This document shows, in pieces, positions 36,364 through 46,028 of a stretch of 64,000 nt of DNA. The number at the start of each line of letters is the position of its first letter. Within the stretch, counting starts at the first letter, position 1. This DNA is from Singulisphaera sp. GP187 (lineage in GTDB: Bacteria > Planctomycetota > Planctomycetia > Gemmatales > Gemmataceae): assembly GCA_945861245.1 (NCBI GenBank), contig CAMAUE010000007.1, positions 1 through 64,000 on the forward strand, given 5' to 3'. Under the pieces are notes generated by a model. The model saw only the letters and a list, made by a program, of their open reading frames with translations. It was not told the origin of the DNA and ran no database searches. The translations under genes and the position numbers were made by a program.

Positions 36364-36734
36364 GGCAAGATGCCGCACTTTCATCAGATGGATACCTATA
36401 TGGTGCGAAAAGGCAGTGTTGGCAGGTCCGTGGGGCCAAGCTTTCCACAGCCTGGCCAGGCTGGAAAGCCTGGCCCCACCTGTTAAATCAAGCCAGCCCT
36501 CCCGCCGCCGAAGCAGGGCCATTGTGGTCAAGCCGAAGTTGGAGGAGCAGGCCAGTCGCTTGGCATGGTTGACGTGGGGATTCACCACCTTTTCGCAAAA
36601 TAGCTTTTTTTTGATTATTTCTCTTGTGCCCTCCGTCAGAAACATTAGAATGGTGATGAATTGTCCGGTAGTTCGTTTCCCGCCGATTTGTTGCCTCTTT
36701 TATTCCTTGCATGCGATTCCAAGGGGGCTATCAC
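36364..36734. other. 371-bp region with a zero-loop palindrome
   Basis: It contains the palindrome at 36432-36477. The remainder translates on the minus strand into short basic peptides, but no start, ribosome site or known family supports a gene. Confidence 0.55.
36432..36477. repeat. Palindrome with no loop
   Basis: GGGGCCAAGCTTTCCACAGC and the complementary AGGCTGGAAAGCCTGGCCCC abut directly. It is one of the few inverted repeats here with no spacer. Confidence 0.75.
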
Positions 36735-37040
36735 ATGGAACAACGTTTTGAAGGCAGGCCCGAAGCCACCGTTCGGCTCGAAGGTCGCCGACTCACCCGC
36801 ACCGACGTGACCAATGATTGGGGTCTGCGTCTGCAATGGGAAATCCGCCGCAATGGGCAGGTGATCGCCACCGTCAATGCGAGACCGGATCAGGCCTACG
36901 AGCATGCCGATACGGCTCCGGGTGAATACTCGGTCGTGTTGCAAATGTGGCATTACATCAACTATGCCAAGAACCCGCAGGGCGAGTTCACACAGAGCCG
37001 ATTCATCAACGTATCGAACGTTGTCACCTACCGCATCTAA
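36735..37040 (+). CDS. Hypothetical small beta-rich protein
   Basis: 101 residues; the ATG at 36735 has AAGGGGG seven bases upstream. No signal peptide. WGLRLQWEIRRNGQVIATVN and PGEYSVVLQMWHYINYAKNP look like an immunoglobulin- or fibronectin-like sandwich. It stands just before the DUF1501 gene but is separated by a family B palindrome. Family not recognised. Confidence 0.6.
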   Translation: MEQRFEGRPEATVRLEGRRLTRTDVTNDWGLRLQWEIRRNGQVIATVNARPDQAYEHADTAPGEYSVVLQMWHYINYAKNPQGEFTQSRFINVSNVVTYRI

Positions 37041-37047
37041 TAATACT

Positions 37048-37128
37048 GTTTAGCCGCTCGCCTTGGGCGAGCGCGATCTGCTTGGCGTGACGAACACGTC
37101 CGCGCTCGCCCAAGGCGAGCGGCTAAAC
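37048..37128. repeat. Palindromic repeat, family B (B4)
   Basis: GTTTAGCCGCTCGCCTTGGG with the complementary CCCAAGGCGAGCGGCTAAAC. Here the variable centre is TTGGG/CCCAA on both arms. Confidence 0.85.
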
Positions 37129-37151
37129 CAATTTCGTATTGGAGATCACAC

Positions 37152-38528
37152 ATGCTGAACGTTGGCAACGAAAAGGTGTCGCTCTGTTCCGGAGTTTCGC
37201 GGCGCGGGTTTCTGACGGTCGGTGCCACGGCGCTGGCGGGTCTGAACCTGCCGAACCTGATGAAACTTCAGGCCGACGACGCTATCGACGGCACCCGGGC
37301 GCGGATCAAAAACTGCATCACGATCTTTTTGGTCGGGTCGCCCGGCCATCTTGATACCTGGGATATGAAGCCAGATGCCCCGTCGGAAGTGCGTGGCAAA
37401 TATCGGCCGATCCGCACGAATGTCAATGGCGTGCAGATTTGCGAGCACTTCCCGCTGATGGCGAGGATGATGGACAAAGTCTCGCTGATACGCAGTCTGC
37501 ATCATCGCACCGGCGCGACGCACGAAAACGGCCAACGCTGGATGATGACCGGGCACGACTTCAACGCCGACAGCATCAAGCCGTGCATGGGCAGCGTCAT
37601 CTCTCGCACATTCGGCCAGCGCAGCGAACTGCCGGCGAACGTGATCCTGCCCGGTCCGATCGGCAACACAGGCGCGGGCAACCTGCATGGCCAAACCGCA
37701 GGACAACTGGGTAGCGCCCACGAGCCGTTCTTTCTCGGCGCCGATCCGGCTTCGGCAAACTTCCGCGTCGCCGATCTCGAAGTCCCAACGGGCATGTCCG
37801 GGTCACGCCTGGACGCCCGGCGTGAGTTGCTCGGCCAGCTCGATCAGCTGCAACGCCGAACCGAATCGCGCACGACGAACATGCACGATAGCTCGTATGA
37901 TCGGGCCTTCCGCCTGTTGACCTCGCAGCGAGCGAAAGAGGCGTTCGACCTCAACCTCGAAACCGCGAGGATGCGCGATCGCTATGGTCGCAACACGCTC
38001 GGACAAAGCTGCTTGATGGCGCGGCGAATGATTGAGGCGGGCGTGCGGTTCGTCACCGTGAACCATTTCGACACCGTGTTCGGCCAAACCTGCTGGGACA
38101 TGCACGCCGACGGCGGCGGACTGAACAACACCTACTTCGACTACGAGCGCCACCTCTGCCCGCAGTTCGACTGGGCGTTCACCGCGCTCCTCGAAGACCT
38201 CGAACAACGCGGCATGCTTCAAGATACCGTAATCGCCGTGCTCAGCGAATTTGGTCGCACGCCCCGACTGAACGGTCGCGGCGGACGCGATCACTATCCG
38301 CAGGCGTGGACGAATTTCTTGGCCGGCGGCAACATCCGCGGCGGGCAGGTCATCGGTTCGACCGATCGCATCGGCTCCCGGCCTCACGACAACCCGATCG
38401 AACCGCCACAAATCCTGGCCTCGATCTACCATGGCATGGGCATCAACCTCGACAACGTCACCATGCCTGGCCCCGGCGATCGGCCTGTGCGCCTGGTTGA
38501 AGCAATGCCGATTCCGCAGCTGTTTTAG
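37152..38528 (+). CDS. DUF1501 family exported protein
   Basis: 458 residues. SRRGFLTVGATALAGLNLP is a twin-arginine signal. The body has LVGSPGHLDTWDMKPDAPSE, SLHHRTGATHENG, EFGRTPRLNGRGGRDHYPQA and the conserved His/Asp pairs of DUF1501, a sulfatase/alkaline-phosphatase-like fold abundant in planctomycetes. In many planctomycetes it is paired with DUF1549/DUF1553 proteins; here such a gene is 3.6 kb downstream. Substrate unknown. It is probably exported folded to the periplasm. Confidence 0.9.
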   Translation: MLNVGNEKVSLCSGVSRRGFLTVGATALAGLNLPNLMKLQADDAIDGTRARIKNCITIFLVGSPGHLDTWDMKPDAPSEVRGKYRPIRTNVNGVQICEHFPLMARMMDKVSLIRSLHHRTGATHENGQRWMMTGHDFNADSIKPCMGSVISRTFGQRSELPANVILPGPIGNTGAGNLHGQTAGQLGSAHEPFFLGADPASANFRVADLEVPTGMSGSRLDARRELLGQLDQLQRRTESRTTNMHDSSYDRAFRLLTSQRAKEAFDLNLETARMRDRYGRNTLGQSCLMARRMIEAGVRFVTVNHFDTVFGQTCWDMHADGGGLNNTYFDYERHLCPQFDWAFTALLEDLEQRGMLQDTVIAVLSEFGRTPRLNGRGGRDHYPQAWTNFLAGGNIRGGQVIGSTDRIGSRPHDNPIEPPQILASIYHGMGINLDNVTMPGPGDRPVRLVEAMPIPQLF

Positions 38529-38546
38529 GGAAGTGGGCCAAGGGCG

Positions 38547-38606
38547 TTTTCCGTTTGGGGTATTAGCGATCGCGTGGGATATCGCGAGCGCTAAGCCGCA
38601 AGCGGA
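38547..38606. repeat. Degenerate palindrome, family C (C3)
   Basis: The right arm (CGAGCGCTAAGCCGCAAGCG) is intact; the left arm (TTTTCCGTTTGGGGTATTAG) has drifted at several sites. This one-sided decay shows that the stem is not always kept. Confidence 0.65.
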
Positions 38607-38645
38607 TTATGCAATTGGGTTCGCAGTCCCATATTGGTATTCGCG

Positions 38646-39674
38646 ATGGCGAAGCGCAAACCGACTGCTGACGAATTCGACAGTCCATGGAAGGACGCGC
38701 TGCATTGTTTTTTGCCGGCCTTCCTCGCATTTTTCTATCCCGATATTTACGCCGACATCGATTGGAATCGGGGCTACGTCGCCCTGGACAAAGAGTTTCA
38801 GCGCATCAGTCGGCGGGCGAAGGTCGGCAAACGGCTTGCGGACAAGCTATTCAAAGTCTGGCTGAACGACGGATCGGAACGCTGGCTGTTGATCCACGTT
38901 GAAATCCAGGGCGACTACGAAAAAGATTTTCCGCAGCGAATGTTCGACTACCACATTGCCGCTCGACAGCTGTACAATCAACATGTAGTCAGCCTCGCCG
39001 TTCTATCCGACGATAATGCGTCGTGGAGACCGACGAATTTCGCCTACTCCAACTGGGGCAGCGGTATCGATTTGACATTCCGCATTGTGAAACTTCTCGA
39101 CTGGAACGACAAGTTTGAGGTGCTGGAGAAATCGTCGAGTCCGTTTGGCGCGGTGGTACTGGCGCATCTGCAAGCAATCCGTACTCGAGGTCTACCGACC
39201 GAGCGAAAGCAGTGGAAACTTCGGCTCGTGCGAGACCTATATCATCGCGGCTTGTCGGCCGATGACGTGCGAAGGCTCTTTTTTCTGATCGACTGGATGC
39301 TTGCATTGCCCGAAGAACTCGAAGAGAAATTCTGGGAAGAACTCGCGGAAACGGAAGGAGGCGAAGATATGCGTTACATCAGCAGCGTCGAACGTATTGG
39401 CATGCGAAAAGGCCACGAGCAAGGCGTTCGGGAAGGCATGGAAATAGGAATCGAGAAAGGAATCGAGAAAGGTATCGAGAAAGGCATCGAGAAAGGTGTT
39501 CGCCAAGGATTGTTTGAGGGGATCGAATTTGATTTGGATGCAAAATTTGGTTCGGAAGGATGTCAATTGCTTCAAGAAACGCGTGATCTCGACCTATTCA
39601 GTCTTCGAGAGTTTGCACGCTGGCTCAAAAAAGCGACGACTCTCGATGAAGTCCGCAATTATCTCGAACGTTAG
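38646..39674 (+). CDS. PD-(D/E)XK-like nuclease/transposase-type protein
   Basis: 342 residues. WLNDGSERWLLIHVEIQGDY with the DxxE-x-Q pattern, then RMFDYHIAARQLY, matches the Rpn/PD-(D/E)XK family of putative transposase-derived nucleases common in cyanobacteria and planctomycetes. The active-site Asp lies in an earlier strand. A run of four GIEKG units (about residues 268-287), coded by a 12-bp tandem repeat, precedes a helical tail. Such repeats occur in this family and vary in number. No ITRs or target duplication are visible around it, so it is listed as a gene, not an insertion sequence. A start 12 bases earlier (TTG) is possible. Confidence 0.75.
   Translation: MAKRKPTADEFDSPWKDALHCFLPAFLAFFYPDIYADIDWNRGYVALDKEFQRISRRAKVGKRLADKLFKVWLNDGSERWLLIHVEIQGDYEKDFPQRMFDYHIAARQLYNQHVVSLAVLSDDNASWRPTNFAYSNWGSGIDLTFRIVKLLDWNDKFEVLEKSSSPFGAVVLAHLQAIRTRGLPTERKQWKLRLVRDLYHRGLSADDVRRLFFLIDWMLALPEELEEKFWEELAETEGGEDMRYISSVERIGMRKGHEQGVREGMEIGIEKGIEKGIEKGIEKGVRQGLFEGIEFDLDAKFGSEGCQLLQETRDLDLFSLREFARWLKKATTLDEVRNYLER
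39447..39494 (+). repeat. 12-bp tandem repeat inside nuclease gene
   Basis: Four copies of GGAATCGAGAAA with variation at the third base of each unit (A, A, T, C), encoding Gly-Ile-Glu-Lys each time. Confidence 0.9.
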
Positions 39675-39789
39675 AAGCGGGATTTTCGTTCGCTCGCGCG
39701 GCAGTGTCCGCGAATACGTTGGACAGGACGTGTAACATCCGCCTGAATTGCTATCCCACCACCCTATCACATTGCCTCCAGGGAACCTC

Positions 39790-42084
39790 ATGAAAACCGG
39801 GCAATTCCTGTTGCCGATCGTCGCGGCCTGTTTACTGGCGTCCCACGTCCACGCCGTCGAACCCACGCTGCGCACGCTCGACATTCGTGGCCTGCGCGTC
39901 GGCGGAACGACAACGCTGACCATCGACGGCGACGACCTCGGCAAAGCGCCGCGCCTCGTGCTGCCGTTTCCCGCCAAGCAGATTTTGAAGCCAGGCGCCA
40001 CCGACAAGAAAGCCGTCTTCGACGTGTCGCTCAGCGACGACGTCGAACCGGGGCTGCACCACCTCCGCATCGCCAGCGAAGGCGGCGTGAGCTTGCCAGT
40101 CGTCATCGGCGTCGATCGCATGGCTCACCTTCCCATCACCGCTCTGATCGCTGAATTGCCTGCGTCCCTGCATGGTTCGGTTGCCGGCGGCAGCATCGTT
40201 GAAACGAAGTTCGTCGGCAAAGTGAAGCAACGCATCCAGGTCGAGGTCGAGGCCCAACGGCTCGGCTCCAAATTGCGTCCGATCATTCACCTCTACAACA
40301 GCCGCAAGCTGCAACTCGCCTGGGCCTGGGCGACCCCGGTGTTGCTTGGCGACGCCCGGCTCGAAGCAGTTCTGCCCGAAGACGGGACGTACTTCGTAAC
40401 GCTTCACGATGCGGAATACGCTGCGGTGGCACCCTCGTTCTTTCGGCTCAAGTTAGGGACATGGTCGACAGCCGATTGGGTCTTTCCTCCGGTCGCTGGG
40501 CGTGGTCAAACGCTCAAAGTGATTGCCGACGGATTCTCCGCTGACGTGAAAACGCCGAACGCGCAGGGATATGTTCCGCTGACTTTTCCCAAGCAAGGCA
40601 TCTGGAGCGGACCGCGACCTTTCGTGAGCGTCAGTGCGAATGCCGAATTTGTCGAAGCACCGGTCACGGGAAAGTTGCAAGAGATTCCGGTTGGACCAGC
40701 GGGCGTGAGCGGAAAGCTAATCGCTCCATTCGAGGAAGATCGATATCGCGTCGCTGTCGCGCCTGGGAAAAAGGTCAAGCTCGAAGTCTTCGCTGAGCGC
40801 ATCGGTTCCGCCATCGACGTTGCCGTGGTCGTGCGCGATGAAAAAGGCACGCAGCTCGCGCGTGGCGAAGATTCGCCTGGCTCGCTCGATCCCGTGCTTG
40901 AATACAGCGTGCCCGAGAAGGTTGCTTCGATCATCGTCGGCGTCGTCGATGCCCAAGGGCGTGGCCATCCGAACGCCATCTATCGCCTGGTGATTACGCC
41001 GCAGTCCGCGTCCGCCGTTGGCGACGCCTTCGCACTGACAACCTCGCTTCAGCGTCTATCGCTGCCGGTCGGCGGTCGCGCCGTTTTGCCTGTCATCGCC
41101 GATCGACGCGGCGGATTCATGGGCAAGATCGACCTTCTCGCGGCAGAGTCGCAATCGAGCGTCAAATTCGCGGGCACTACGATTCCCGATGGTGCCGATG
41201 GCACGCTGCTCACCGTCGAGAAGACCGCCGCTGGAGTCGACGCGGTCATCACGAGTTTCAAGGGCAAAACCGCCGACGGCGTCGAGCAAATCGTCACGAT
41301 CAAGAATCATCCGCTTGAGAAGCTGCAGCCCTGGCTCGCCTCGGAGATCGCGATTGCGCCGACGACCGATGTCGCCGCCGAGTTCGCTGTCGATTGGCGT
41401 GACCTGCCCGATGCCACTGTGCTCTCGCCGGCGAGCCGACTGCTTCTGCCAGTCAAAATAATTCGCCCGGTCGGCAAGACAACGGTAAAACTTACGTTAC
41501 TCACCAGCCAAAATACGCCGCTCTTGAACAACGTACCTGACCCAATCAAAGCCATCCGCCAAGATAAGACCGGCGAAATCGCTGCCGGCGTTTCGACAGG
41601 CGATGTGACGGCAATCGTGCCGGCGGAGTTGACATCGCCCGTGTACGACGTCACTGTCCAGGCCGAACTGCTCGATCCCGCCAAGAAGGTGCTGGCGACG
41701 GCGTATGCTCCCGTTCGCCGAATGCCGGTGGTGCTGCCGATCGCTGTCAAGCTCGATGGCCCAAATCGCGTGGAGACGGCGTTCGACGCCAAGAAAGGCG
41801 CCACACTGAAGCTGCAAGGAAAACTCGAGCGCCGCGAAGGTTTGAAGGTAGACGTACTCTTGGCCATCGCCGGGCTGCCCGTCGGCGCCAAGACGGAAGC
41901 CATGACGGTCAAGGCCGACGCTTCGACGTTCACGATCAACGTGACCTTCCCGCCGACGGTTCCATCGGGCGAGATTTCGGGCGTCAAGCTGTCCGGCTCC
42001 TACGTGCCAGACGCCAAGCAGCCGAACGCGCGGGTGCGTAGCCGAGACGTGGACCTGACGATCGTGCTCAAGGCGATGCCTTGA
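39790..42084 (+). CDS. Exported PPC-domain protein
   Basis: 764 residues. The signal peptide is MKTGQFLLPIVAACLLASHV ending at AVEP. Beta-sandwich pre-peptidase C-terminal-like modules can be seen near residues 110-215 (AELPASLHGSVAGGSIVET to YFVTLHDAEYAA) and 290-410 (EEDRYRVAVAPGKKVKLEVF to HPNAIYRLVITPQ). The remainder is Ig-like. No enzyme motif. It is followed 62 bp later by a DUF1549/DUF1553 gene on the same strand, the usual order in planctomycetes, so the two are probably co-expressed in the periplasm. Confidence 0.87.
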   Translation: MKTGQFLLPIVAACLLASHVHAVEPTLRTLDIRGLRVGGTTTLTIDGDDLGKAPRLVLPFPAKQILKPGATDKKAVFDVSLSDDVEPGLHHLRIASEGGVSLPVVIGVDRMAHLPITALIAELPASLHGSVAGGSIVETKFVGKVKQRIQVEVEAQRLGSKLRPIIHLYNSRKLQLAWAWATPVLLGDARLEAVLPEDGTYFVTLHDAEYAAVAPSFFRLKLGTWSTADWVFPPVAGRGQTLKVIADGFSADVKTPNAQGYVPLTFPKQGIWSGPRPFVSVSANAEFVEAPVTGKLQEIPVGPAGVSGKLIAPFEEDRYRVAVAPGKKVKLEVFAERIGSAIDVAVVVRDEKGTQLARGEDSPGSLDPVLEYSVPEKVASIIVGVVDAQGRGHPNAIYRLVITPQSASAVGDAFALTTSLQRLSLPVGGRAVLPVIADRRGGFMGKIDLLAAESQSSVKFAGTTIPDGADGTLLTVEKTAAGVDAVITSFKGKTADGVEQIVTIKNHPLEKLQPWLASEIAIAPTTDVAAEFAVDWRDLPDATVLSPASRLLLPVKIIRPVGKTTVKLTLLTSQNTPLLNNVPDPIKAIRQDKTGEIAAGVSTGDVTAIVPAELTSPVYDVTVQAELLDPAKKVLATAYAPVRRMPVVLPIAVKLDGPNRVETAFDAKKGATLKLQGKLERREGLKVDVLLAIAGLPVGAKTEAMTVKADASTFTINVTFPPTVPSGEISGVKLSGSYVPDAKQPNARVRSRDVDLTIVLKAMP

Positions 42085-42145
42085 ATATGAGTTCTCGTGA
42101 AGTATGAGCCATCAATCGCTTGGTACACAAGCTGAGGAAAATACC

Positions 42146-44617
42146 ATGAAGTTTCTTCCGTATCGGATTCTCATCCTAGGACTACTTCACGTTGGGTGCT
42201 TCAACGCCAGCGGATGGGCGCAAGACCCCAGCAAGCCGGTCCCCGCATCGATTCGCGTTGAACCGACAGCGGTGACGATCAAGCATCAGCGCGAGCCAGT
42301 TTCGCTGCTGGTGCTTGGCGAGTCCGCTGACGGTTTTTCGCTTGACTTACGCAGCCAGGCGAAGTTCGTCGTCGCCGATCCGAAGATCGCCGCGGTCGAT
42401 GCCAACGGTTGGCTGCAACCGATGAGCAACGGGCAAACGAACGTCAGCGTGACGATCGCCGGCGTTGTGAAGACCGTTGCCGTCAAGGTCGAGCTACCGG
42501 CGAAGGAATCGGCTATCAGCTTTCGCCATGAAGTCATGCCCGTGCTCTCGCGCGGGGCCTGCAACAGCGGCGGATGCCATGGCTTTTCGCTGGGCAAGAA
42601 CGGCTTCAAGTTGTCGCTCCGCGGCTCCGATCCGGATCCTGACTTCCTTGCCGCCACCAAGGACTCGCTCAGCCGTCGCCTGAACTTTCAAAATCCCGAC
42701 CTCAGCCTGCTCGTCACCAAGCCGTTGAGCGAGGTGCCTCACGAAGGCGGAGCACGCTTCTCACGCAAGAGCCTGTCGTTTGAAATCCTGACGAAGTGGA
42801 TCGAGCAAGGCGCTCCCGGCGACCTTACCGACACGGCCGAGGTCGTCAGCGTTCGGCTGTTCCCCGATAAATTGATTCTCGTGCCCGGACAGAAGCATCG
42901 TGTCCAGCTTCTCGCCACCTATTCCACGGGGGCCGTCCGCGATGTCACTCGGCTCGGCATTATCAATGCGAACAATACGCAGTATGCCGATGTCGCCGAT
43001 GAGGGCATTGTTGTTGGCGGCGATCCGGGCGAGACGGCAGTCGTGGGCCGATTTGAACGCGTGTTCGCAGCAACCAACGTCGTCGTCCTCAAGCCAGACC
43101 TGAAGTTCACGCCGACGCCTGTTCCGCAAGATCATCTGATCGATCGCTTCGTGATCGAGAAGCTCAATCGCATGAAGATCAAGCCGTCCGCGTTGGCAAG
43201 CGACGAAGAGTTCTTGCGACGCATATCTCTCGACATGATCGGCATTCAGCCGAAACCGGACGAGATACTGGCATTCCTCGCGGACAAAAACCCAAAGAAG
43301 CGCGAAGTGCTGATCGATTCGCTGTTTGAACGTCCTGAATTCGTCGATCAATGGTCGTTGAAGTGGGGCGATCTCCTGCAAAATTCACGTACCAACGCCA
43401 GCTCGAATTCGGTCTACCTCTTCCGCGAATGGCTCCGTAGCGCCGTCGCTTCAAACATGCCGATCGATGCCTTCGCACGCAAAATGCTCACCTCCCGCGG
43501 CGGTGCTGTGGACGACCCGGCATCGGTCTATTTCAACCCGAGCAAAGACGCTAACGATACGCTCGAACGGGCCACGCAAGTCTTCTGCGGCATTCGCATG
43601 CTCTGCGCTCGCTGCCATAGCCATCCCATGGAGAACTGGACCCAGGCCGACTATTATGGCCTGGCGAGTTTCTTCAACCAAGTCTCCGTTCGGGCCGACA
43701 CCCGCGCTCCGCAAGGCGTGCAGAATATGAAGTTCATTCAGATCAATCTGGCCACGGGGAACGCCGGCAACCCGCGATCCGGCAAGGCCCAGCCGCCGCG
43801 TTTCCTTGGCGGCGATGAGCCAAGCCTCGCGCTGAACACCGACCGTCGTCAGGCCTACGCCGATTGGCTGACGTCGCCGAAAAATCCGTTCTTCGCTCGC
43901 AGCATCGTCAATCGCTGGTGGAGCTATTTCTTCCATCGCGGCATCATCGATCCGGTGGACGATATTCGCAGCACCAATCCGCCGATCAATCCCGAATTGC
44001 TCGATGCGCTGACAAAGGACTTCATCGACCACAAGTTCGATCTGCGTCATCTGATGAAACGCATCGTCACCTCGCAGACGTATCAGCGTTCGAGCATCGC
44101 CAACGAATCGAACAAACACGACGAACAGAATTTTTCACGCACGATTCCGCGCCGCATCCCCGCCGAGGCGCTGTTGGACTCGCTGATCCAGGCCACGGGC
44201 GTTGCCGAGAATTTCCCGGGCGTCCCCGGCGGCTTCCGAGCGGCGCAACTGCCAGACGCCAATAGCGAGAACGCGTTCCTTCGGCTCTTCGGCCGGGCCC
44301 AGCGCATGGAGGCGTGCGAATGCGAGCGCGACAACGGCTCGAACATGCTCCAGGCGCTGCACTTCCTCAACAGCAAGAGCATCCAGGGGCGCGTCGTCAA
44401 CGCCAATGGCCGGGCGGCGTTGCTTACTCGGCTGAAAATATCGGACGCTGAGGTCGTTACGGAATTGTACTTATGGTCAATCGCCCGTCGACCGAGCGCC
44501 GCCGAATCGAAGCTGGCGACCGACTACCTCAAGAACCATGCCGAGCGTCGCGCGGAAGCCGTACAAGATCTGTTCTGGGCGCTGCTGAATAGCCGGGAGT
44601 TTCTGCTGGTGCATTAG
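42146..44617 (+). CDS. DUF1549/DUF1553 cytochrome-like protein with Ig domain
   Basis: 823 residues. Signal MKFLPYRILILGLLHVGC; the Cys may be lipid-modified. An Ig-like BIG2 domain (about 30-120) is followed by a heme-like C-x3-C-x-x-C-H motif (CNSGGCHG about residue 145), DUF1549 (about 340-545, with CARCHSHPMENWTQADYYGL) and DUF1553 (about 580-815, with SRTIPRRIPAEALLDSLIQA and ACECERDNGSNMLQ). These proteins are very abundant in planctomycetes and probably carry heme, but the function is unknown. GAGGA lies eight bases before the ATG. It follows the PPC gene. Confidence 0.9.
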   Translation: MKFLPYRILILGLLHVGCFNASGWAQDPSKPVPASIRVEPTAVTIKHQREPVSLLVLGESADGFSLDLRSQAKFVVADPKIAAVDANGWLQPMSNGQTNVSVTIAGVVKTVAVKVELPAKESAISFRHEVMPVLSRGACNSGGCHGFSLGKNGFKLSLRGSDPDPDFLAATKDSLSRRLNFQNPDLSLLVTKPLSEVPHEGGARFSRKSLSFEILTKWIEQGAPGDLTDTAEVVSVRLFPDKLILVPGQKHRVQLLATYSTGAVRDVTRLGIINANNTQYADVADEGIVVGGDPGETAVVGRFERVFAATNVVVLKPDLKFTPTPVPQDHLIDRFVIEKLNRMKIKPSALASDEEFLRRISLDMIGIQPKPDEILAFLADKNPKKREVLIDSLFERPEFVDQWSLKWGDLLQNSRTNASSNSVYLFREWLRSAVASNMPIDAFARKMLTSRGGAVDDPASVYFNPSKDANDTLERATQVFCGIRMLCARCHSHPMENWTQADYYGLASFFNQVSVRADTRAPQGVQNMKFIQINLATGNAGNPRSGKAQPPRFLGGDEPSLALNTDRRQAYADWLTSPKNPFFARSIVNRWWSYFFHRGIIDPVDDIRSTNPPINPELLDALTKDFIDHKFDLRHLMKRIVTSQTYQRSSIANESNKHDEQNFSRTIPRRIPAEALLDSLIQATGVAENFPGVPGGFRAAQLPDANSENAFLRLFGRAQRMEACECERDNGSNMLQALHFLNSKSIQGRVVNANGRAALLTRLKISDAEVVTELYLWSIARRPSAAESKLATDYLKNHAERRAEAVQDLFWALLNSREFLLVH

Positions 44618-44627
44618 TTGCAACAGT

Positions 44628-44701
44628 TTTGCCGCTCGCCTTTGGCGAGCGCGGATGCCGTGCCACCCAATTCCGCGCTCGCCGAAAGCGAGCGGCTAAA
44701 C
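44628..44701. repeat. Palindromic repeat, family B (B5), arms partly diverged
   Basis: TTTGCCGCTCGCCTTTGGCG faces CGCCGAAAGCGAGCGGCTAA. The inner word has drifted on the right arm only. Confidence 0.8.
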
Positions 44702-44778
44702 CTTGTTCCACCACGCACTCTCGATAGCATACCCCAACGTGGGAAACTCCTATCGCTTGGCAATAACCGGTCGCTTTC

Positions 44779-46020
44779 ATGGAACACAAAGTCCACATCA
44801 TTGGCATCGGCACGGACGGCATCGGCGGGCTCGCGGGAAAGCCGCGCGAGTTGCTGCAAGCCGCCGAGCTGATCCTTGGCGCCAAGGCGGCGCTTGCTCT
44901 CATTCCCGAACTCACAGCCGAGCGATTAGTGCTTTCGGGCAACCTGCACGATGCCGTGCGGAAGCTTGAAGCGTCAGGCCATCGGCGTACCGTCGTTCTC
45001 GCGGGCGGCGATCCGCTCTTTTACGGCGTCGCTCGTTATCTGTGCGAAAAGCTTGGCAGCGATCGCTTCGAGGTTTGGCCCCACGTCAGCACGATGCAGC
45101 TTGCCTTCGCACGTATCAAGGAATCGTGGGAGGAGGCTTACCTCACCAATCTCGCCACGCATTCGCTTGACAGCGTGCTCGATCGCGTTCGCACAGCTGA
45201 GACAGTCGGCATCTTCACGAGCGACGAAGAAACGCCGCCGATTGTCGCCAGGCAGCTGCTCGCGCGTGGCATCGATTACTTCCACGCCTTTGTGTGCGAA
45301 AATCTCGGCGCTCCCAACGAGCGCGTCACGCAGGGAGAGCTTGAAGAAATTCAGGAGATGGATTTCGACGCGCTCAACGTGATGATCCTGAAACGCAAGC
45401 CCGATCGGCCCGACCTTCAGAAGACGCCGAGCCGATTCCGCCGATTCGGCAATCTGGATGATGCATTTATCCAAAGCCGACCGAAGAGCGGTCTGATCAC
45501 CGGCGCCGAGGTAAGAGCGATTGCGTTGGCCAAACTTGATGTGCAGCATAGCTCGGTGATCTGGGATATCGGCGCCGGCGCCGGCGCGGTCGCCATCGAA
45601 GCCGCCCAGCTCGCCACCAGTGGAATGGTCTACGCGATCGAGCAGGATGTCGCCGACTATCACTTGATCGTCGCCAACGCTCAGACGTTCGGCATCAAGA
45701 ATCTCACAGCGGTGCATGGCACGGCCCCGGCGGTCTTCGACGGCCTGCCCGCGCCGGACGCCGTCTTCGTCGGCGGTATTCGGCGCGAAGTCGCAAGACT
45801 GCTCGAATCGGTCTTCCGTGTGCTGCGTCCCGGCGGGCGGTTGGTCGTGAACGTCGCATCGCTCGAAGCGCTCAGCGCGACCTATGCAGCGATGAAATTG
45901 CTCGCGCCGACAATCGACGGCCTGCTCGTCAATATCGCGCGCGGCAACGAGCAACTCGAAACCATGCGCTTCGAGGCGCTGAATCCGACGTTTCTGCTCA
46001 CGATCGTGAAACCAATCTGA
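44779..46020 (+). CDS. cobL: Precorrin-6Y C5,15-methyltransferase (decarboxylating), CbiE-CbiT fusion
   Basis: 413 residues. The N-terminal SAM-dependent tetrapyrrole methylase (VHIIGIGTDGIGGLAGKPRE, VLAGGDPLFYGVARYL) is CbiE-like. The C-terminal class I methyltransferase (VIWDIGAGAGAVAIEAAQLA) is CbiT-like and decarboxylates. Together they methylate at C5 and C15 in B12 synthesis. It stands alone, without other cob genes or a cobalamin riboswitch in the 80 bp upstream. A DUF2752 gene begins 8 bp downstream. Confidence 0.94.
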   Translation: MEHKVHIIGIGTDGIGGLAGKPRELLQAAELILGAKAALALIPELTAERLVLSGNLHDAVRKLEASGHRRTVVLAGGDPLFYGVARYLCEKLGSDRFEVWPHVSTMQLAFARIKESWEEAYLTNLATHSLDSVLDRVRTAETVGIFTSDEETPPIVARQLLARGIDYFHAFVCENLGAPNERVTQGELEEIQEMDFDALNVMILKRKPDRPDLQKTPSRFRRFGNLDDAFIQSRPKSGLITGAEVRAIALAKLDVQHSSVIWDIGAGAGAVAIEAAQLATSGMVYAIEQDVADYHLIVANAQTFGIKNLTAVHGTAPAVFDGLPAPDAVFVGGIRREVARLLESVFRVLRPGGRLVVNVASLEALSATYAAMKLLAPTIDGLLVNIARGNEQLETMRFEALNPTFLLTIVKPI

Positions 46021-46028
46021 TTCACAAC

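Noticed and set aside
35161-36645. 494-codon minus-strand frame over nuoD
   Set aside because: It is the complement of nuoD, whose protein is unmistakable. It has low-complexity Arg/Ala/Val/Asp composition typical of antisense frames in GC-rich genes.
38646-39674. Insertion sequence containing the PD-(D/E)XK-like gene
   Set aside because: No terminal inverted repeats or flanking direct repeats were found around it. The nearby palindrome is a degenerate family C repeat seen elsewhere.
44702-44778. Cobalamin riboswitch upstream of cobL
   Set aside because: The gap is too short, is preceded by a family B palindrome, and shows no B12-box-like sequence.
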